This document shows, in pieces, positions 17,285-28,682 of a stretch of 64,000 nt of DNA (the first letter of the stretch is position 1; each line of letters opens with the position of its first letter). The notes under the pieces are model-generated. The model saw only the letters and a list, made by a program, of their open reading frames with translations. It made no database searches and was not told where the DNA came from. The position numbers and the translations under genes were made by a program. Origin of the DNA: CADEEN01 sp963783785 (GTDB lineage: Bacteria > Pseudomonadota > Gammaproteobacteria > Burkholderiales > Burkholderiaceae_C). The stretch covers positions 186,001 through 250,000 of the forward strand of contig CAWAOQ010000009.1 of assembly GCA_963783785.1 (NCBI GenBank), given 5' to 3'.

Positions 17285-18226
17285 GTGCCGGTGATACCTC
17301 TGGTGCTTGCTGTGCGCCATGCGCGCCTGAGGCTTCGCCGCCTGGCCCACGTTGGCTGGCAATTCGCCCTCGGCATGCTGTGCAGCGTGTGCTTCTGCCT
17401 GCCGGCGGTGGCCGAGAGCGCGATCGGTATCGATGGCGGCGCGTTGCCCGCGACACAGCCCGACGGGTCGACACCGTCGATCACGGTGGAGCCCGCGCCC
17501 CCCGTCGAACCCGCTTCGACGATGCAGCAAGACACCGCCGAGCAGCCCGCAGGCTATCGCTGGCGCGGCCCGGCGCCCGCGCGCCCGGACTGGCAGGGGC
17601 TTCGCCGCGATGCCGGCTATTTCCTCGCCTATCAGTTCGTCGCGATTGGCGTCCTGTACGTGGCGCCGGAGAGCTTCTCGGGCTGGACCGAAGAGCAGAA
17701 ACACACCTTCAAGTGGCGCGAGAACGTCAGCCATCCGGTGTGGGACACCGACGCCTGGTACGTCAATTACATCCTGCACCCCTACTGGGGCGGCACCTAC
17801 TACGTGCGCGGGCGTGAACGCGGATTGGACCAGGCCTATTCGTTCCTGTATTCGGCGCTGCTGTCGACGCTGTACGAGTACGGCGCGGAGGCGCTGTTCG
17901 AGCCGGTATCCGCCCAGGATCTCTTCGTGACGCCGATCATCGGGTCACTCGTCGGCGAGTTCCTGTTCATGCCGTGGCGCGCGCAGATTCGTGCCAAGGC
18001 GGGCGAACTCGACTGGACGGACAAGGCGGTCCTGCTGCTCACCGACCCGCTGGGCGTCGCCAACGCGCAGATCGAGGGCCTGCTCGGCGTGAAGACAACG
18101 CTGCAATTTCAGCCCAGCGCCATGCGGCCCCCGGCACCGGCCCGCGATCCCGTGGCCGCGGGCCTGGCCGGGCCATCGCAGAGGGCCCGCACGGGATGGC
18201 GTCTGCAGCTTCGGTTTGACTTGTAG
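17285..18226 (+). CDS. DUF3943-family envelope protein
   Basis: The core (about 17570-18050) matches the DUF3943 pattern: a helix YFLAYQFVAIGVLYVAPESF, then SHPVWDTDAWYVNYILHPYW and GGTYYVRGRERGLDQAYSFL, with glycine-rich membrane-like segments (VTPIIGSLVGEFLFMPW). The function of this family is unknown. The start is uncertain: the GTG at 17285 gives a signal-like leader (RLAHVGWQFALGMLCSVCFC, cleavage near AES), while the frame is open back to 17138. A Pro/Ala/Glu linker precedes the core. It is divergent from the dioxygenase, with only the patatin-type gene convergent downstream. Confidence 0.6.
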   Translation: MPVIPLVLAVRHARLRLRRLAHVGWQFALGMLCSVCFCLPAVAESAIGIDGGALPATQPDGSTPSITVEPAPPVEPASTMQQDTAEQPAGYRWRGPAPARPDWQGLRRDAGYFLAYQFVAIGVLYVAPESFSGWTEEQKHTFKWRENVSHPVWDTDAWYVNYILHPYWGGTYYVRGRERGLDQAYSFLYSALLSTLYEYGAEALFEPVSAQDLFVTPIIGSLVGEFLFMPWRAQIRAKAGELDWTDKAVLLLTDPLGVANAQIEGLLGVKTTLQFQPSAMRPPAPARDPVAAGLAGPSQRARTGWRLQLRFDL

Positions 18227-18256
18227 CGCCGGTCGCGGGTCGCGGCAGCGCGCTTG

Positions 18257-20450
18257 TCAGAACGGGCGGCCGAGGTAGAAATACAGGCTTCGCGTGCCGT
18301 CGGCCGCCCATCCATAGCCGAGGTACGCCGGCCCGAGCGGGCTGTCGGAAGTGACGAACAGCGCCATCGACTTCAGCAGCCCGCTCGTGTTGCCAGGCAC
18401 CAGCGGCTTCGTGTAGTTGCCGACCTCGAGCGACAGGCCACCGTAGGCACCGTCGAACAACCCGCCACGGACGATGCGGCGGTAGTACATCATCTGGCCG
18501 AACTGCACGCTCGCGCCGACCAGCTGCCCGGTGGCGTAACCCGACTGCTGCAGGAAGCCGCCCCACTGGATCTGGTCGTAGGCCGGCAGCGGGTCCGAGC
18601 CGATCTTGCCGCCTGCCTTGGCGTTGAACCGCACCGTGTTCTCGCCGAAGGAATGCACCACGCTGCCGCTGGCGAGCCATTTGGTGTAGCCGGCGTCTGC
18701 GCCCATCTCGGTGTTCGAGTGATACAGCGACACGTTGGCCCCCCAGCCCTGGCGCGGGAAGTTCACGTTGTCGAGCTGATCGAGAATCAGGTCCGTCGTG
18801 ACGGCACCGCGGGAGTAGGTGACGTCCGACGGGTCGATCAGGCTGGGACCGGTGTCGAGCCTGGGTATCAGCTGACCAGCCTCGACACCGAGCCGGATCG
18901 AGCCGTACTGGTCGAACTGGATGCCGAGGTCCAGCGCGGCAAGGCGCGAGCCGACGTTGTAGACGGCGAAACGGTCTCCCCCCTTGTAGAAGTTCACGCG
19001 TTCCTGCGCGATCGACACGCGCGGAGCGATGAAGTACCGGCCCTCGACGCTGAGCGGCTGGTAGAACTCGACCCGCAGGCTGTTGTTGAACCCCAGCTGC
19101 AGATCGGTGCGGAGCTCGGCGCCGAGCGAGTTCAGCCACGTCATGCGATGGCCGGCGAGCGCGTTGAAGTAGGTTTCGCCGGTGAAGTCGCTGGACAGCC
19201 CGAGGCCCAGGCGCAGGTAGTTCGGGCCCCACGCCTTCTCGACGGCGTCGACGGCCATCACGCGCTTGCCGGGTTCTTCGAGAATGCGGTAGTTCACGTG
19301 CTCGAAGTCGCCCATGCCGTACAGCCGGCGCATGTCGGCGTCGATCTGGCTCTGCACCAGCGGCTGGCCCACGGCATCGTTTCCATCACCGCCTGCGCCG
19401 CCTTGGGGTTGACGCGTTCGAGCTTGTTGAACCGGATCTCGTCGACCGGCTTCAGGTCCGGCAGCCATCGCGACCTGCTGGCGCTTGCGCAGCGCGGCGT
19501 ATTCGTCGGCGGGCAGCGAAAGCTGCGCGAGCCGGTCGGCCACCTTGCGCGCCGCGGCCTCGCCGAGCGGCGTGATCTTCGGCAGGTTGTCGAAGTCGCC
19601 GGTCGAGAAGTCCCCGAGCTCCGGCGAAATGAGGATGTCGGTCGGCTTCAGCGACGCCAGCGAGGCCTGCACGTTCTGCTCGGTCAGGATGCTGAGCATC
19701 TGGCCGGCCACGCCGAGGATCGAGTTCAACTCCTCGCGCTTGAGCAGCGGCGTGCCGACATTGACCGCGATGACGATGTCGGCACCCATCGCACGGGCCG
19801 CTTCCACCGGCAGGTTGCTGGTCAGCATGCCGTCGACCAGCATCATGCCGCCGTACTCCGCCGGCGCCACGGCGCCCGGCACCGACATGCTGGCCCGCAT
19901 CACGTTGGCCAGTTCTCCCTCGCTGAAGACCACCGCCTTGCCGGTCACCAGGTCGGTGGCCACCGCGCGGTACGGGATCGGCAGGTCGTCGAAGCGGTGG
20001 TAGCCCTGCACCCTCGACAGCTCGCGCAGCACGGTCTCGAGCTGGACGCCGGTGACCACCCCCTTGGTCAGGGTGGCCTTGCCTGCACTGGTGCCGATCT
20101 CCGGCCCGATGTAGTTCAGGTAGTCGTCCATCTTGCGGCGGATCGCCAGCTCATGGCGCGGCGGATCTTCCTTGAACAGCCGCTCGACGCTGATGCCCTT
20201 GTTGATGGCCTCCATCTCCGGGACAGATCATCCCGGTCGCATAGGCGCCGCCGACCAGCGCGCCCATGCTGGTGCCGGCGATGCAATCGATCGGCACCCG
20301 GTATTCCTCGAGCACCTTGATCACGCCGACGTGCGCCGCGCCACGCGCCCCGCCGCCCGAGAGCACCAGGCAGATCTTCGGCCGCTTGGCGCCGGCGGCC
20401 GGCTTCGGCGCCTCGTCGGCGCGGGCCGGCAGGGCCAGCGCGCCGAGCAT
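18257..20450 (-). CDS. Patatin-like phospholipase fused to POTRA and outer-membrane barrel, PlpD-like (frameshifted)
   Basis: Two frames join near 20220. The N-terminus (20450 down) carries a signal-like end (MLGALALPARADE) and the patatin catalytic parts: oxyanion hole SGGGARGAAHVGVIKVLEE, Ser nucleophile GTSMG, and Asp in LVDGML. After the lipase domain there is a garbled stretch at about 19385-19460 that another frame reads sensibly (DLKPVDEIRFNKLERVNPKA), i.e. two compensating indels inside a POTRA-like segment. Then a surface-antigen barrel ends in LYFYLGRPF. The patatin-POTRA-barrel order is the type Vd autotransporter layout (PlpD), exporting a phospholipase A. The signal peptide probably begins further upstream (ATG near 20505) across another break. 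Confidence 0.78.
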
Positions 20451-20563
20451 CGCGGCCAGTCGCCAGCCACGACGCGGCTGCGGCGGCCCCGACGGCAGAT
20501 CGCATGCCCATCGCTTGTCTCTCGATCATGGTCGGCCCGTGGCGTGCACGCTGCGCGCTCTCT

Positions 20564-21566
20564 CTATTTGCCATCCCGGATGCGCCGGGAAAAATCCGCC
20601 GCCTTGTCTGCCGCCTGCGCGCGGGCGTTGACGTGGGCGCGCTGCCTGAGCTCGGTGAAGGGCACGCTGGTGTCGAGCCGGCCGGCTTCGTACAGGTACT
20701 CCGGCACATAGCCGCTGGCCAGGATCTTCCAGCTGAAAGGCAGGTGCCCCGCGTTGACCCGGGAGTGCATCCAGATATTGGTCGTGCAGTTGGTGGTCAG
20801 GGTGTTGTAGAACGCCGGCTTGGCGTTGAGGGCGTTGATCTGCTTCATGTAGTCGACGAAGAATGCGCCGGCCGCTCTCGATCGACCCCTGCAGCCGGTA
20901 GACATACACATCCTCGGGCGGATCGTGGCGATAGTTCGTGCGCAGCCGGATGACGTCGCGCTCGTCGGCCACCACGTAGTGGAGCTCGTACTGCCTGAAG
21001 AAGCCCTTGATGGTCGAATAGCCCTCGCCCTTCTCCTTGCGCGTCTCGATCGAGATCGCGAGATGTTCGCCGCCGGCAAAGGCGAAGCTGATGAAGGTGT
21101 GCGCGATCGCCGGCCCCATCCAGTAGACAGCCACCAGGTCGACGCCCTCCAGCTTGCTCAGTTCGAAGCGCTTGTCGTAGTAGGCCGGGGTGTAGTCGGT
21201 TTCGCTGCGGTAGTCGAAGTTGCGGATGTTGTGCAGCGTCACCACATCGCCTTCGATCGTGGCGCGGGGCAGCACCGCGACGTCGGTCTGCCAATCGCGC
21301 TCGTTGGACGGCTCGATGCCGCGCCACCAGACCACCAGGGCGACGAACAGCACCAGGTATGTGCCCAAGGCTCGCCAGCGCCAACGGCGAAAGCCCACCG
21401 CGATCAGCGCCACCAGCGACACCAGCGCAGCGACCGCGGCCGCACTGTTGCGCACGAGATCGTTCTGCGGCCCCGAATACAGCACGGCCAGCGTGGCCCA
21501 GATGCCCGTCGCCGCCGTCAGCAGACCGAGCAGCGCCACACCGGCAGTCACGGCGAAGCGACTCAT
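20564..21566 (-). CDS. DUF4105-family membrane protein (Lnb-like), one frameshift
   Basis: Start ATG at 21566 gives MSRFAVTAGVALLGLLTAAT and three N-terminal membrane helices, followed by the DUF4105 domain: DVVTLHNIRNFDYRSETDYT, GVDLVAVYWMGPAIAHTFIS, and in the second frame the conserved FYNTLTTNCTTNIW with the presumed active cysteine. Lnb-type proteins of this family are periplasmic hydrolases or lipid/peptidoglycan-linked enzymes; the substrate here is unknown. Frames join near 20875 (total one base over a multiple of three). It lies upstream of the patatin-barrel gene on the same strand and may share its transcript. Confidence 0.75.
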
Positions 21567-21761
21567 CGCGGTGGCAGGGCGACAGGCGACCAATAGGAGT
21601 GCGATGCGGGGTTGACGGCGGACATCGAATGCAGGATCGATTCGTTCGATGCACGGCAGTGTAATTGTCGTGCCGGCTTCGATCAGTGCGAAGTCGGACC
21701 CCATTGATCTGCCGAGGGTGAAGGCCGAAATCCTCGCGTGCAGCGCGGCACGCGGCGCAGA

Positions 21762-24700
21762 CTACTTGGCGAGCGCCGTCGTGCAGGGACTCGGATCCGA
21801 CCTCAACTTCTTCAGCGCTGCATCGGCGAGCCACCATGGGGTGGCGACCACCGCGGCGCCGGCAGCCACGGCCGACTTCGCGACGCCGACCGGATCGACC
21901 CCGACCACCGGCGCGCCGAGCGTGCCGCCGACCCGAACGATCGAGGCAATCGCGGCCGTCCCGACCCCGAGGCCGCTCTTCACGACCGGCGTCACGGCCG
22001 CATCGATGCCCTCGGTGCGCAGGTTCACGGTGCCGCTCAGCACCACGTTGTACTTGGCCGTCTCGGCGGCGACACTGCGGTCGGAAGTCAGGATGCCTTT
22101 GCTGATCGGGACATGGGCGGCCAGACACTCGAAGTCGGTGTCAGGATCCGTCTTGTGCGACGGGTTCGCCAAGCCCAGCGCGCGCGTGAAGATCCCGCGG
22201 TCGAAGTTGACCGCGAGGTTGTGCAGGCGCAACGGGCCCACCGCCACGCGTGCATCGCCGTCGAGCGAGCCGAGGATCGCCGCCAAGGTCTTGCCGCGCC
22301 CGCGCAGCCGCAACGCGAGATCGGTGCTGCCACCGGTCACCACCCCCGGGTGCCCGAAGCGCGCGAGCATCGCTCCGGCGTCGATCCCCTTGCCGTCGAT
22401 GCGCAGATCCCAAGCCGCCTGCGCTGCGTCGACCGTTGCCGACACGCTCAGCATCTGGTTCGCCGGGCCGGCAAGCTGCATCGGCTCGACCTTCAGGCGG
22501 CCGTCGGCAACGGCCGCGCGCACCAGCAGGGGGCCGAGCGGGGCCGCGTCGCCGAACTTGACCGCATCGACGCGCAGATCGATGTCGGCGTCGATGACGC
22601 GCAGGATGTCCAGCGGCAGCGGCACGTCCGCGATCGCTCGCGCACCCTCCGCAACGGGTTTCGCAGTGCCGCCGGCGGCAGTCGGGCTGTGCGAGCGCCG
22701 AAGCATCCAGCGTCGGAGAACGCAACGTCGCGCTGACCTTGAACCGTTCGGCACCCCGCGTCACCGCGACGTCGCCGGCCATCGTCGTCACCGCGTGAGC
22801 CGCCTTCAGGCCGGTGAGCGCATAACCGCCGGGCACGTCGGTCAGCCGCGCACTCGCGGTGAATGGCGGCAACGCCCTCAAGTTCAGCCCGGTGAAGGTC
22901 GCGAGGCCGGCACCGCGCTTGACCTCGGCACTGACGACGAGATCGAGTTCAGCGGGTACCAGCGGCTTGCCGATGGTGCCGTCCACGATCGCGCTCGCAC
23001 CGTCCACGGCAACGCTGAACTGCTTCAACTCGACGGCACCCGCGGTGAGCCGCGCCACGCCACTCACCGGACCGAGCGCACGCCGGTCGGGCAGCACCAC
23101 GCGATCCAGGCGCAAGTCGGCCTCGACATCGACCGCGAGGGTCGGGCTCGTCGCGCCGGGCCCGGGACGCGGGGGCATCAGTTCGGAGAGATCGACCAGT
23201 GACCCGCTGAGACTCGCCGTCACACGCGGACGCGGTTCGCCGGGCGCGAATGCGACGCGCCCCTGCACCGACGTCCGACCCAGCGCGAGCTTCAGATCGT
23301 CGAACACGTAGCCGCCCTGCGGCCCGCTGAGGCGCGCCGTGGCCTGCAAGGCCGGCAGTCGCGGCAGGTCGGCGCCGAACAGGCGTCCGGCGGCCTTGCT
23401 GTCATTGACTTGGGCGGTGATCGCCAGAGCGATGCCCTGCCAGTGGAGCGCGTCGTCGATCTGCCCGCTGGCGCGCAGGCGCTGCCCAGGCCGGCCGGCG
23501 GCGGCATCGATCGCCGTCAGGCGCAGCGCATCGAGCGAACCGCTCAGGCGCGCCTGGCCTTGGTAGGGGCCCATCGGCGCCATCGAGGTGCCGAAGAACT
23601 TGAACAGCTCCGCCAGTTCACCGCCCTGCAGCGCGACGCCCAGCTCGATACCGGCCAGGTTCGCCGGATCGGCGACGCTGCCGTCCAACCTTGCCGTGCC
23701 GCCGCCCAGCCTGGCCTGCAGCGCGCTGGCGTTCAGCCGGCCGTTGTCCAGCGCAAGCCGCCCACTGCCCGACTGCAGCTCGCGGCCATCGGGCAACACG
23801 AGCCGCCCGATCTGCAGTTCGAGGTCGACGTCGGCAAGCTTCCAGTGATCGGCCGGGCGCGAGGCGCCGGAGACGGCCGCGGCCGCGGTCGCCGCCGTGG
23901 CGCCGGGCGCAGGCGGCAGGCGCGCGAGATCGATCAGCGGCGAAGTCACCTTGCCGACGACGCGCAGTCGCGGTCCGCCCTGCACCACCTGCAGCGACGC
24001 GTTGACGGCGCTGTCGGCGATCTTCAATTCGAGATCGTCCACGCGATACCCCTGCCGCGTGCCGCGCACGCGAGCGCTGGCCTGAAACGGTGGCAGGCGC
24101 GGACCCTGCGTCGCGGTCTCGAGGCGCCACCAATGGGTCGCCGATGCCGCCACCTTCATGTCGATGCCGCTCGCTGTGCGCAGGTCGGCGACGCTGCCAC
24201 GCAGCGTGATCTGGGGCATGCCGCGCCCGCCGAGCGCGATGTCGATCACAGGCAGCGCGGGAGCCGCTGTCGAGCCGGTCACACGCGCAGCGATGCGGTA
24301 CGGCCCCAACGCCGGCAATGACATGCCAAGCCAGCGAGCGAGATCGCTGAACTGCGCGCCCTCGACGAGCAGGTCGATACCACCGCTTTGCCATTCGTAG
24401 CCCCCCGCGGCGGCGGCTGCGCCGTTGAGGTCTCCGCGCACCGTGAGGCCCAAGCGCGCCGGCGCGCCGACGACGAGGTCGATGCCGGTGAACGCCGGTG
24501 CGGCCACCGACCCGTTCAGCTGTGCGGCGCCGTGCACCGGTCCGAGCGGCGGCACGGTCGCGCCGAACAACGCGGCGACGTCGGCGAATTCCGCTGCCTG
24601 TGCGCGCAGCGCCAGGCTGAGCCCTCCGAGTTCCCGCGGCTTCTCGACACTGCCGCGCACGCCGATGCTGGCCGCACCGATCTTGCCTTCGAGGTCGACG

Positions 24701-25344
24701 GGGAAAGGCGCGTTCGCGATCAGCGCCGCCAGCGGGCCGGTCGTGCCGGCCGCCTCGACGGGCTTGCCATCGAACGTGCCACGGGCGCTGAGATCGATCG
24801 AATGCGAAGGCGACGCGACAGCGATGCGGGCCGAGTCGATCTGCACCGCCATCGCCTTGCCGGTCTTGCCGTCCCGATAAGTCAGAGCCAGAGCCTTCAG
24901 CGCGAGTGCGTCGATCTCGAGGGCATCGGGCCACGTGGCCTTGCCCGCACCCGACGAGCCCATCACCCAGTTGCCGACACCGTCGGCATCGGTCTCGACC
25001 AGCACACTCGCATCGGTGACCGTGACCTGCCTGATCCGCAGCCGACCCGACAGCAGCCCCAGCACGTCGAACTCGGCGCTCGCCCGGCCGGCCTGTGCCA
25101 GCCACGGCAGCGAACCCCAAGGGGCGTTGCCGAAGCGCACCTGCGACAACACCAGAGCCGGCCGCGGCCACAGCGTCACCCCAACCTCGCCGACGCCGAG
25201 TTCGCGCCCGGTGCCCGCCTTGACGGACGCGGCCAGCGCAGGAACGAGCAGGCGCGGAACCAGCAGATGAACGGCAATGGCGATCGCGGCCAGCGCTGCA
25301 ACGAGCAGCACGCTCGCCGTCACCACCAGCGGTTTGAATCGCAA
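21762..25344 (-). CDS. AsmA-family inner-membrane-anchored envelope protein (one frameshift)
   Basis: About 1,194 residues when two frames are joined near 22690. The N-terminus MRFKPLVVTASVLLVAALAA is a membrane anchor, followed by the AsmA-type opening (GRELGVGEVGVTLWPRPALV, FGNAPWGSLPWLAQ). Long repeats of beta-rich modules follow (for example LRGSVADLRTASGIDMKVAA). The C-terminal AsmA_2-like region has LAAILGSLDGDARVAVGPLR and PWWLADAALKKLRSDPSPC. AsmA-like proteins bridge the periplasm and aid lipid delivery to the outer membrane. The 195-bp spacer to the DUF4105 gene (21567-21761) holds no other gene. Confidence 0.82.
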
Positions 25345-25417
25345 CGATCAACTCCCTGTCGGCGCGCCCGAACCCGCCGCTTCGTGAACTCTACGATGCA
25401 CCGACGGCGTGCGATGT

Positions 25418-26368
25418 TCAGCGACCGGCCTGCTGCTCCATCAGCAAGTAGGTGTTGTAGGCGTTCATGCGGTTGACCGCACGAAACAGCGGCATGCGCT
25501 CGAAGCGCGACCAGTCGGCCTTGGCATAGGCCTCGTCGAAGGGCTCGAGGTCTCGTGCGGCATCGCCCATGGTCTTGCGCAGGTAGGCCAGGTAATCGCG
25601 TGTCAGTTCCATGTCGGTCGTCGGGTCGGTCGATACCGCACCGTGGCCCGGCACCACGATCTTCGGCTTGAATTCGATCAGCCGCGACAGCGATTCGATC
25701 CACTGCCGGCTGTCGGACTGGCCGACGAACGGGATGCGCCCGCGAAAGACCATGTCGCCGGCGAACAGCACGCCGCGGCTGGGCACGTAGACCACCAGGT
25801 CCTCGGGGGTGTGCGCCGGGCCCGCGTGTCGAATCTGGAACTCAAACGTGCCGACGCGCAGCACGGTGTCGGGCTGGTCGAGCCAGCGGTCAGGCGCCAC
25901 CAGCCGGGTGCGCTCGTCGATCCACGGAAACAGCTCTTCCCGGCTCACCGCCAGTCGACGCTGGGCCGTGTCGGAGTTCAGGTACTCGCCGGCGGCACGG
26001 TGGGCGACGACGCTGGCGCCGATGGCCTTGAACGCCTGCAGGCCGTAGAAATGGTCGGCGTGGTAATGCGTGACGATGACATGGCGGATCGGCTGCGACG
26101 TGACGCGGCGGATCTCGGCGATCATTTCTTCGGCCAGCGTCGGCGAGCCCAGCGCATCGACGACGACCACGCCGTCGCCGGTGACGACGAAGCCGGCGTT
26201 GGAGATGAAGTTGCGGTTGGCGGCCGACCCCTGCGCCGACTCGCCCTGCACGACCCAGACGTCTTCGGCCACCTTGACGGCCTTCACCGGCGTGTCCGCC
26301 GCCCAGGCCGCACCGCTGGCGAGCAGGCCTCCGGCAACGACGCCGACGAGAACGTGCCGCAGCTTCAT
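25418..26368 (-). CDS. SoxH-like periplasmic metallo-beta-lactamase-fold hydrolase
   Basis: 316 residues with a signal peptide (MKLRHVLVGVVAGGLLASGA, cleavage near WAA). The zinc-binding HxHxDH motif is in HVIVTHYHADHFYG; other ligands are in RHAGPAHTPEDL, LFAGDMVF and IVVPGHG. Such a protein (SoxH) often ends sox clusters; its role is not settled but it is thought to act on thiosulfate-derived or thiol substrates. It is the last gene of the sulfur cluster, 36 bases after the periplasmic DsrE. I do not assign the symbol because related MBL proteins occur in other pathways. Confidence 0.78.
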   Translation of the reverse strand: MKLRHVLVGVVAGGLLASGAAWAADTPVKAVKVAEDVWVVQGESAQGSAANRNFISNAGFVVTGDGVVVVDALGSPTLAEEMIAEIRRVTSQPIRHVIVTHYHADHFYGLQAFKAIGASVVAHRAAGEYLNSDTAQRRLAVSREELFPWIDERTRLVAPDRWLDQPDTVLRVGTFEFQIRHAGPAHTPEDLVVYVPSRGVLFAGDMVFRGRIPFVGQSDSRQWIESLSRLIEFKPKIVVPGHGAVSTDPTTDMELTRDYLAYLRKTMGDAARDLEPFDEAYAKADWSRFERMPLFRAVNRMNAYNTYLLMEQQAGR

Positions 26369-26404
26369 GCGCGGTGCGCTCGTCGTTCAGTGCACGTTCA
26401 ACGC

Positions 26405-26819
26405 TCAGGGTTTGATGTAGGCACTGCCCTGTTTCTGCAGCTTGGCGATGCGCACGACCCCCGACGGCGTGAACGTGGCCTCCTGGATGAACTGCTCCTT
26501 CTTCAGGTCCACGGTTCTTCAGCGTGATCTCGCAAACCTCGAAGGCGACGCCCCGGCTCTTCAGCGCCGAGACGAGGGGTGCGTACTCCGTGCCGTTGGC
26601 GGCCTTCTCGCCTTCCATCAGCATGTCGACACCGTCGGCATGGGTCACGACGGTGACCTTTGCCGTCGGATCGACATCGAGGTGGTTGCGCACGTTGCGC
26701 AGGCCCTTCAGCCCCTGCGCCGCCGTGTTGTCGATGTGGTAGACAACGCTGTCCTGGGCCCAGCCGGTTGCAGCAGCCAGGCACAGCACGGCAGCAACGG
26801 CAAAACGGGTGATTCGCAT
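26405..26819 (-). CDS. Periplasmic DsrE-family protein (one frameshift)
   Basis: Start at 26819 gives a signal peptide (MRITRFAVAAVLCLAAATGW, cleavage WAQ), then a DsrE-type alpha/beta fold: VVYHIDNTAAQGLKGLRNVR, KVTVVTHADGVDMLMEGEKA, RGVAFEVCEITLKN. The frame breaks at 26515-26518; removing one c there continues into VDLKKEQFIQEATFTPSGVV and RIAKLQKQGSAYIKP before the stop at 26405. Cys in EVCEIT is the likely sulfur-carrying residue. DsrE proteins shuttle sulfane sulfur; an exported one between soxB and a SoxH-like gene suggests a periplasmic sulfur relay. Confidence 0.8.
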
Positions 26820-26872
26820 GGTGGATTCCTCGCGCTGTAGAAAGGTTGGTGAACGATGACGGCCGCGACCGC

Positions 26873-28638
26873 TCAAGGGCCGATGCCCGCGGCGCAGCGA
26901 TCAAACAGCGAGGCCGGATTGCCGGCCATGCCGACCAGCCTGGGGGTGTTGATCTTGCGCGGCTTGACGCGCCCGCCCTGCGCCTTGAGCCAGGTCTCGA
27001 CCACGTCCCACACCGGTTTGTTGCCCGGCGCGGTGCGCGCCTCTTCGGCCACCGGCGCCCAGCCGGCCACCTTGTAGGTCTTGCCGGCATCGATCGGCTG
27101 GCCCGCGAGGCGCATCTCGCTGATGCGCTGCCCCATCTTCTCGAGCGGGTTGCAGGTGTAGGCCAGGCCGCCGACGCGCACCATGTCGCCGCCCTGCTGG
27201 TAGTACGGATCGGGGTTGAACAGGTTGTCGGCGACGTCCTCGAGGATGTTCTTGATCATCTCGCCGCTCATCTCGGTCAGGGTCGCGTAGGGGTAGGTGA
27301 TCGCCAGCTGGTCCATCATCAATTCGCGCGTGATCGCGTCGCCCGGCAGCAGCGTCGTGCCCCAGCGGAACCCCGGCGAGAACGCGATCTGGGCGCCCTG
27401 CACCTCCATCAACGCGTCGCAGATCAGCTGGTCCCACGAGCCGTTGAAGTTGCCGCGGCGGTACAGCAGGCCGTCGGTGATGGCCAGCTTCTCGGCCAGC
27501 CTGGCCTCGTAGGGCGCGCGCACCTTGGTGATCAGCGCGTCCATCGCCGGGTCGGCCGGCAACTGGTTGGCGAAGACCGGCAACAGCCGGTAGCGGAAAT
27601 CGACCACCTTGCCGCCCTTGACGTCGAAGTCCATCAGGCCGAGGAACTTGCTGTTGCTGCCGGCGTTGGTGACCAGCGTCTTGCCGCCGGCCGTATGCAG
27701 TTCGCGACCGGCACCGCCACCGGCACGCCGTCGTGGGTGTGGCCGCCGAAGATGGCATCGATGCCACGCACGCGCGAGGCCAGCTTCAGGTCGACGTCCA
27801 TGCCGTTGTGCGACAGCAGCACGACGACCTGCGCGCCCTTGCCGCGCACCTCGTCGACCATCTTCTGCAGGTTGTCGTCCTGGATGCCGAAACTCCAGTC
27901 GGCGACCAGGTAGCGCGGGTTGGCGATCGGCGTGTACGGGAACGCCTGGCCGATGATCGCGCACGGCACGCCGTTGATCTCGCGCAGCACGTAGGGCTTG
28001 AACACCGGGTCGCCGAAGTCGGTGGTCTTGACGTTCTGCGCCAGGAAGTCGATCTTGCCGTTGAAGTCCTTCTCGACGATTTCCTTCACGCGCTCCATGC
28101 CGTAGGTGAACTCCCAGTGGCCGGTCATCACGTCGACGCCGAGCAGCTTGCAGGCATCGACCATGTCCTGCGCGTTGGTCCACAGCGACGTGGCCGAGCC
28201 CTGCCAGGTGTCGCCACCATCGAGCAGCAGCGCGCCGGGCCGGCTGGCCTTCAACTGCTTGACCAGCGTGGCCAGGTGCGCGAAGCCGCCGACCTTGCCG
28301 TAGCGGCGCGCCGCCTTCTCGAAGTCCAGGTAGGTGAAGGCATGCGCCAGTGCGGTGCCGGGCCGCACGCCCGCCGCCTTCAGCAACGACTCGCCGACCC
28401 GATGCGGCAGCTGCCCCTGCATCGAGCCGATACCGAGGTTGACGCTCGGCTCGCGAAAATGGATCGGCTTCAACTGCGCATGGCAATCGGTCATGTGCAG
28501 GAACGACACGTTGCCGAACGGTGCGATGTCGTACAGCCCGCGTTGCGCAGTGGCCGCATCGGCGTCGGCATAGCGCCCGAGGCCCATGCCGGCCGCCGAG
28601 GCCGCGCCCAGCACCTGGAGGAACTCGCGCTTGTTCAT
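26873..28638 (-). CDS. soxB: SoxB sulfate thiohydrolase (one frameshift)
   Basis: Hydrolyses the sulfate group from SoxY-bound thiosulfonate. Joined frames give about 588 codons. Visible metal-site motifs: HMTDCHAQLKP, DGGDTWQGS, MTGHWEFTYG, LLSHNGMDVDLK and GGHTHDG, followed after the break near 27710 by GKTLVTNAGSNSKFLGLM and the 5'-nucleotidase-like C-terminal domain (GNFNGSWDQLICDALMEV). The start MNKREFLQVLGAASAAGMGL is a Tat-like leader with Lys-Arg rather than Arg-Arg. It lies between soxX and the periplasmic dsrE in a co-directional operon. The break looks like an indel in a conserved region. Confidence 0.93.
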
Positions 28639-28682
28639 AGGCAGGACAGCAGACACGCGCCAGCGCGTGCCCCTCGAGGTGG

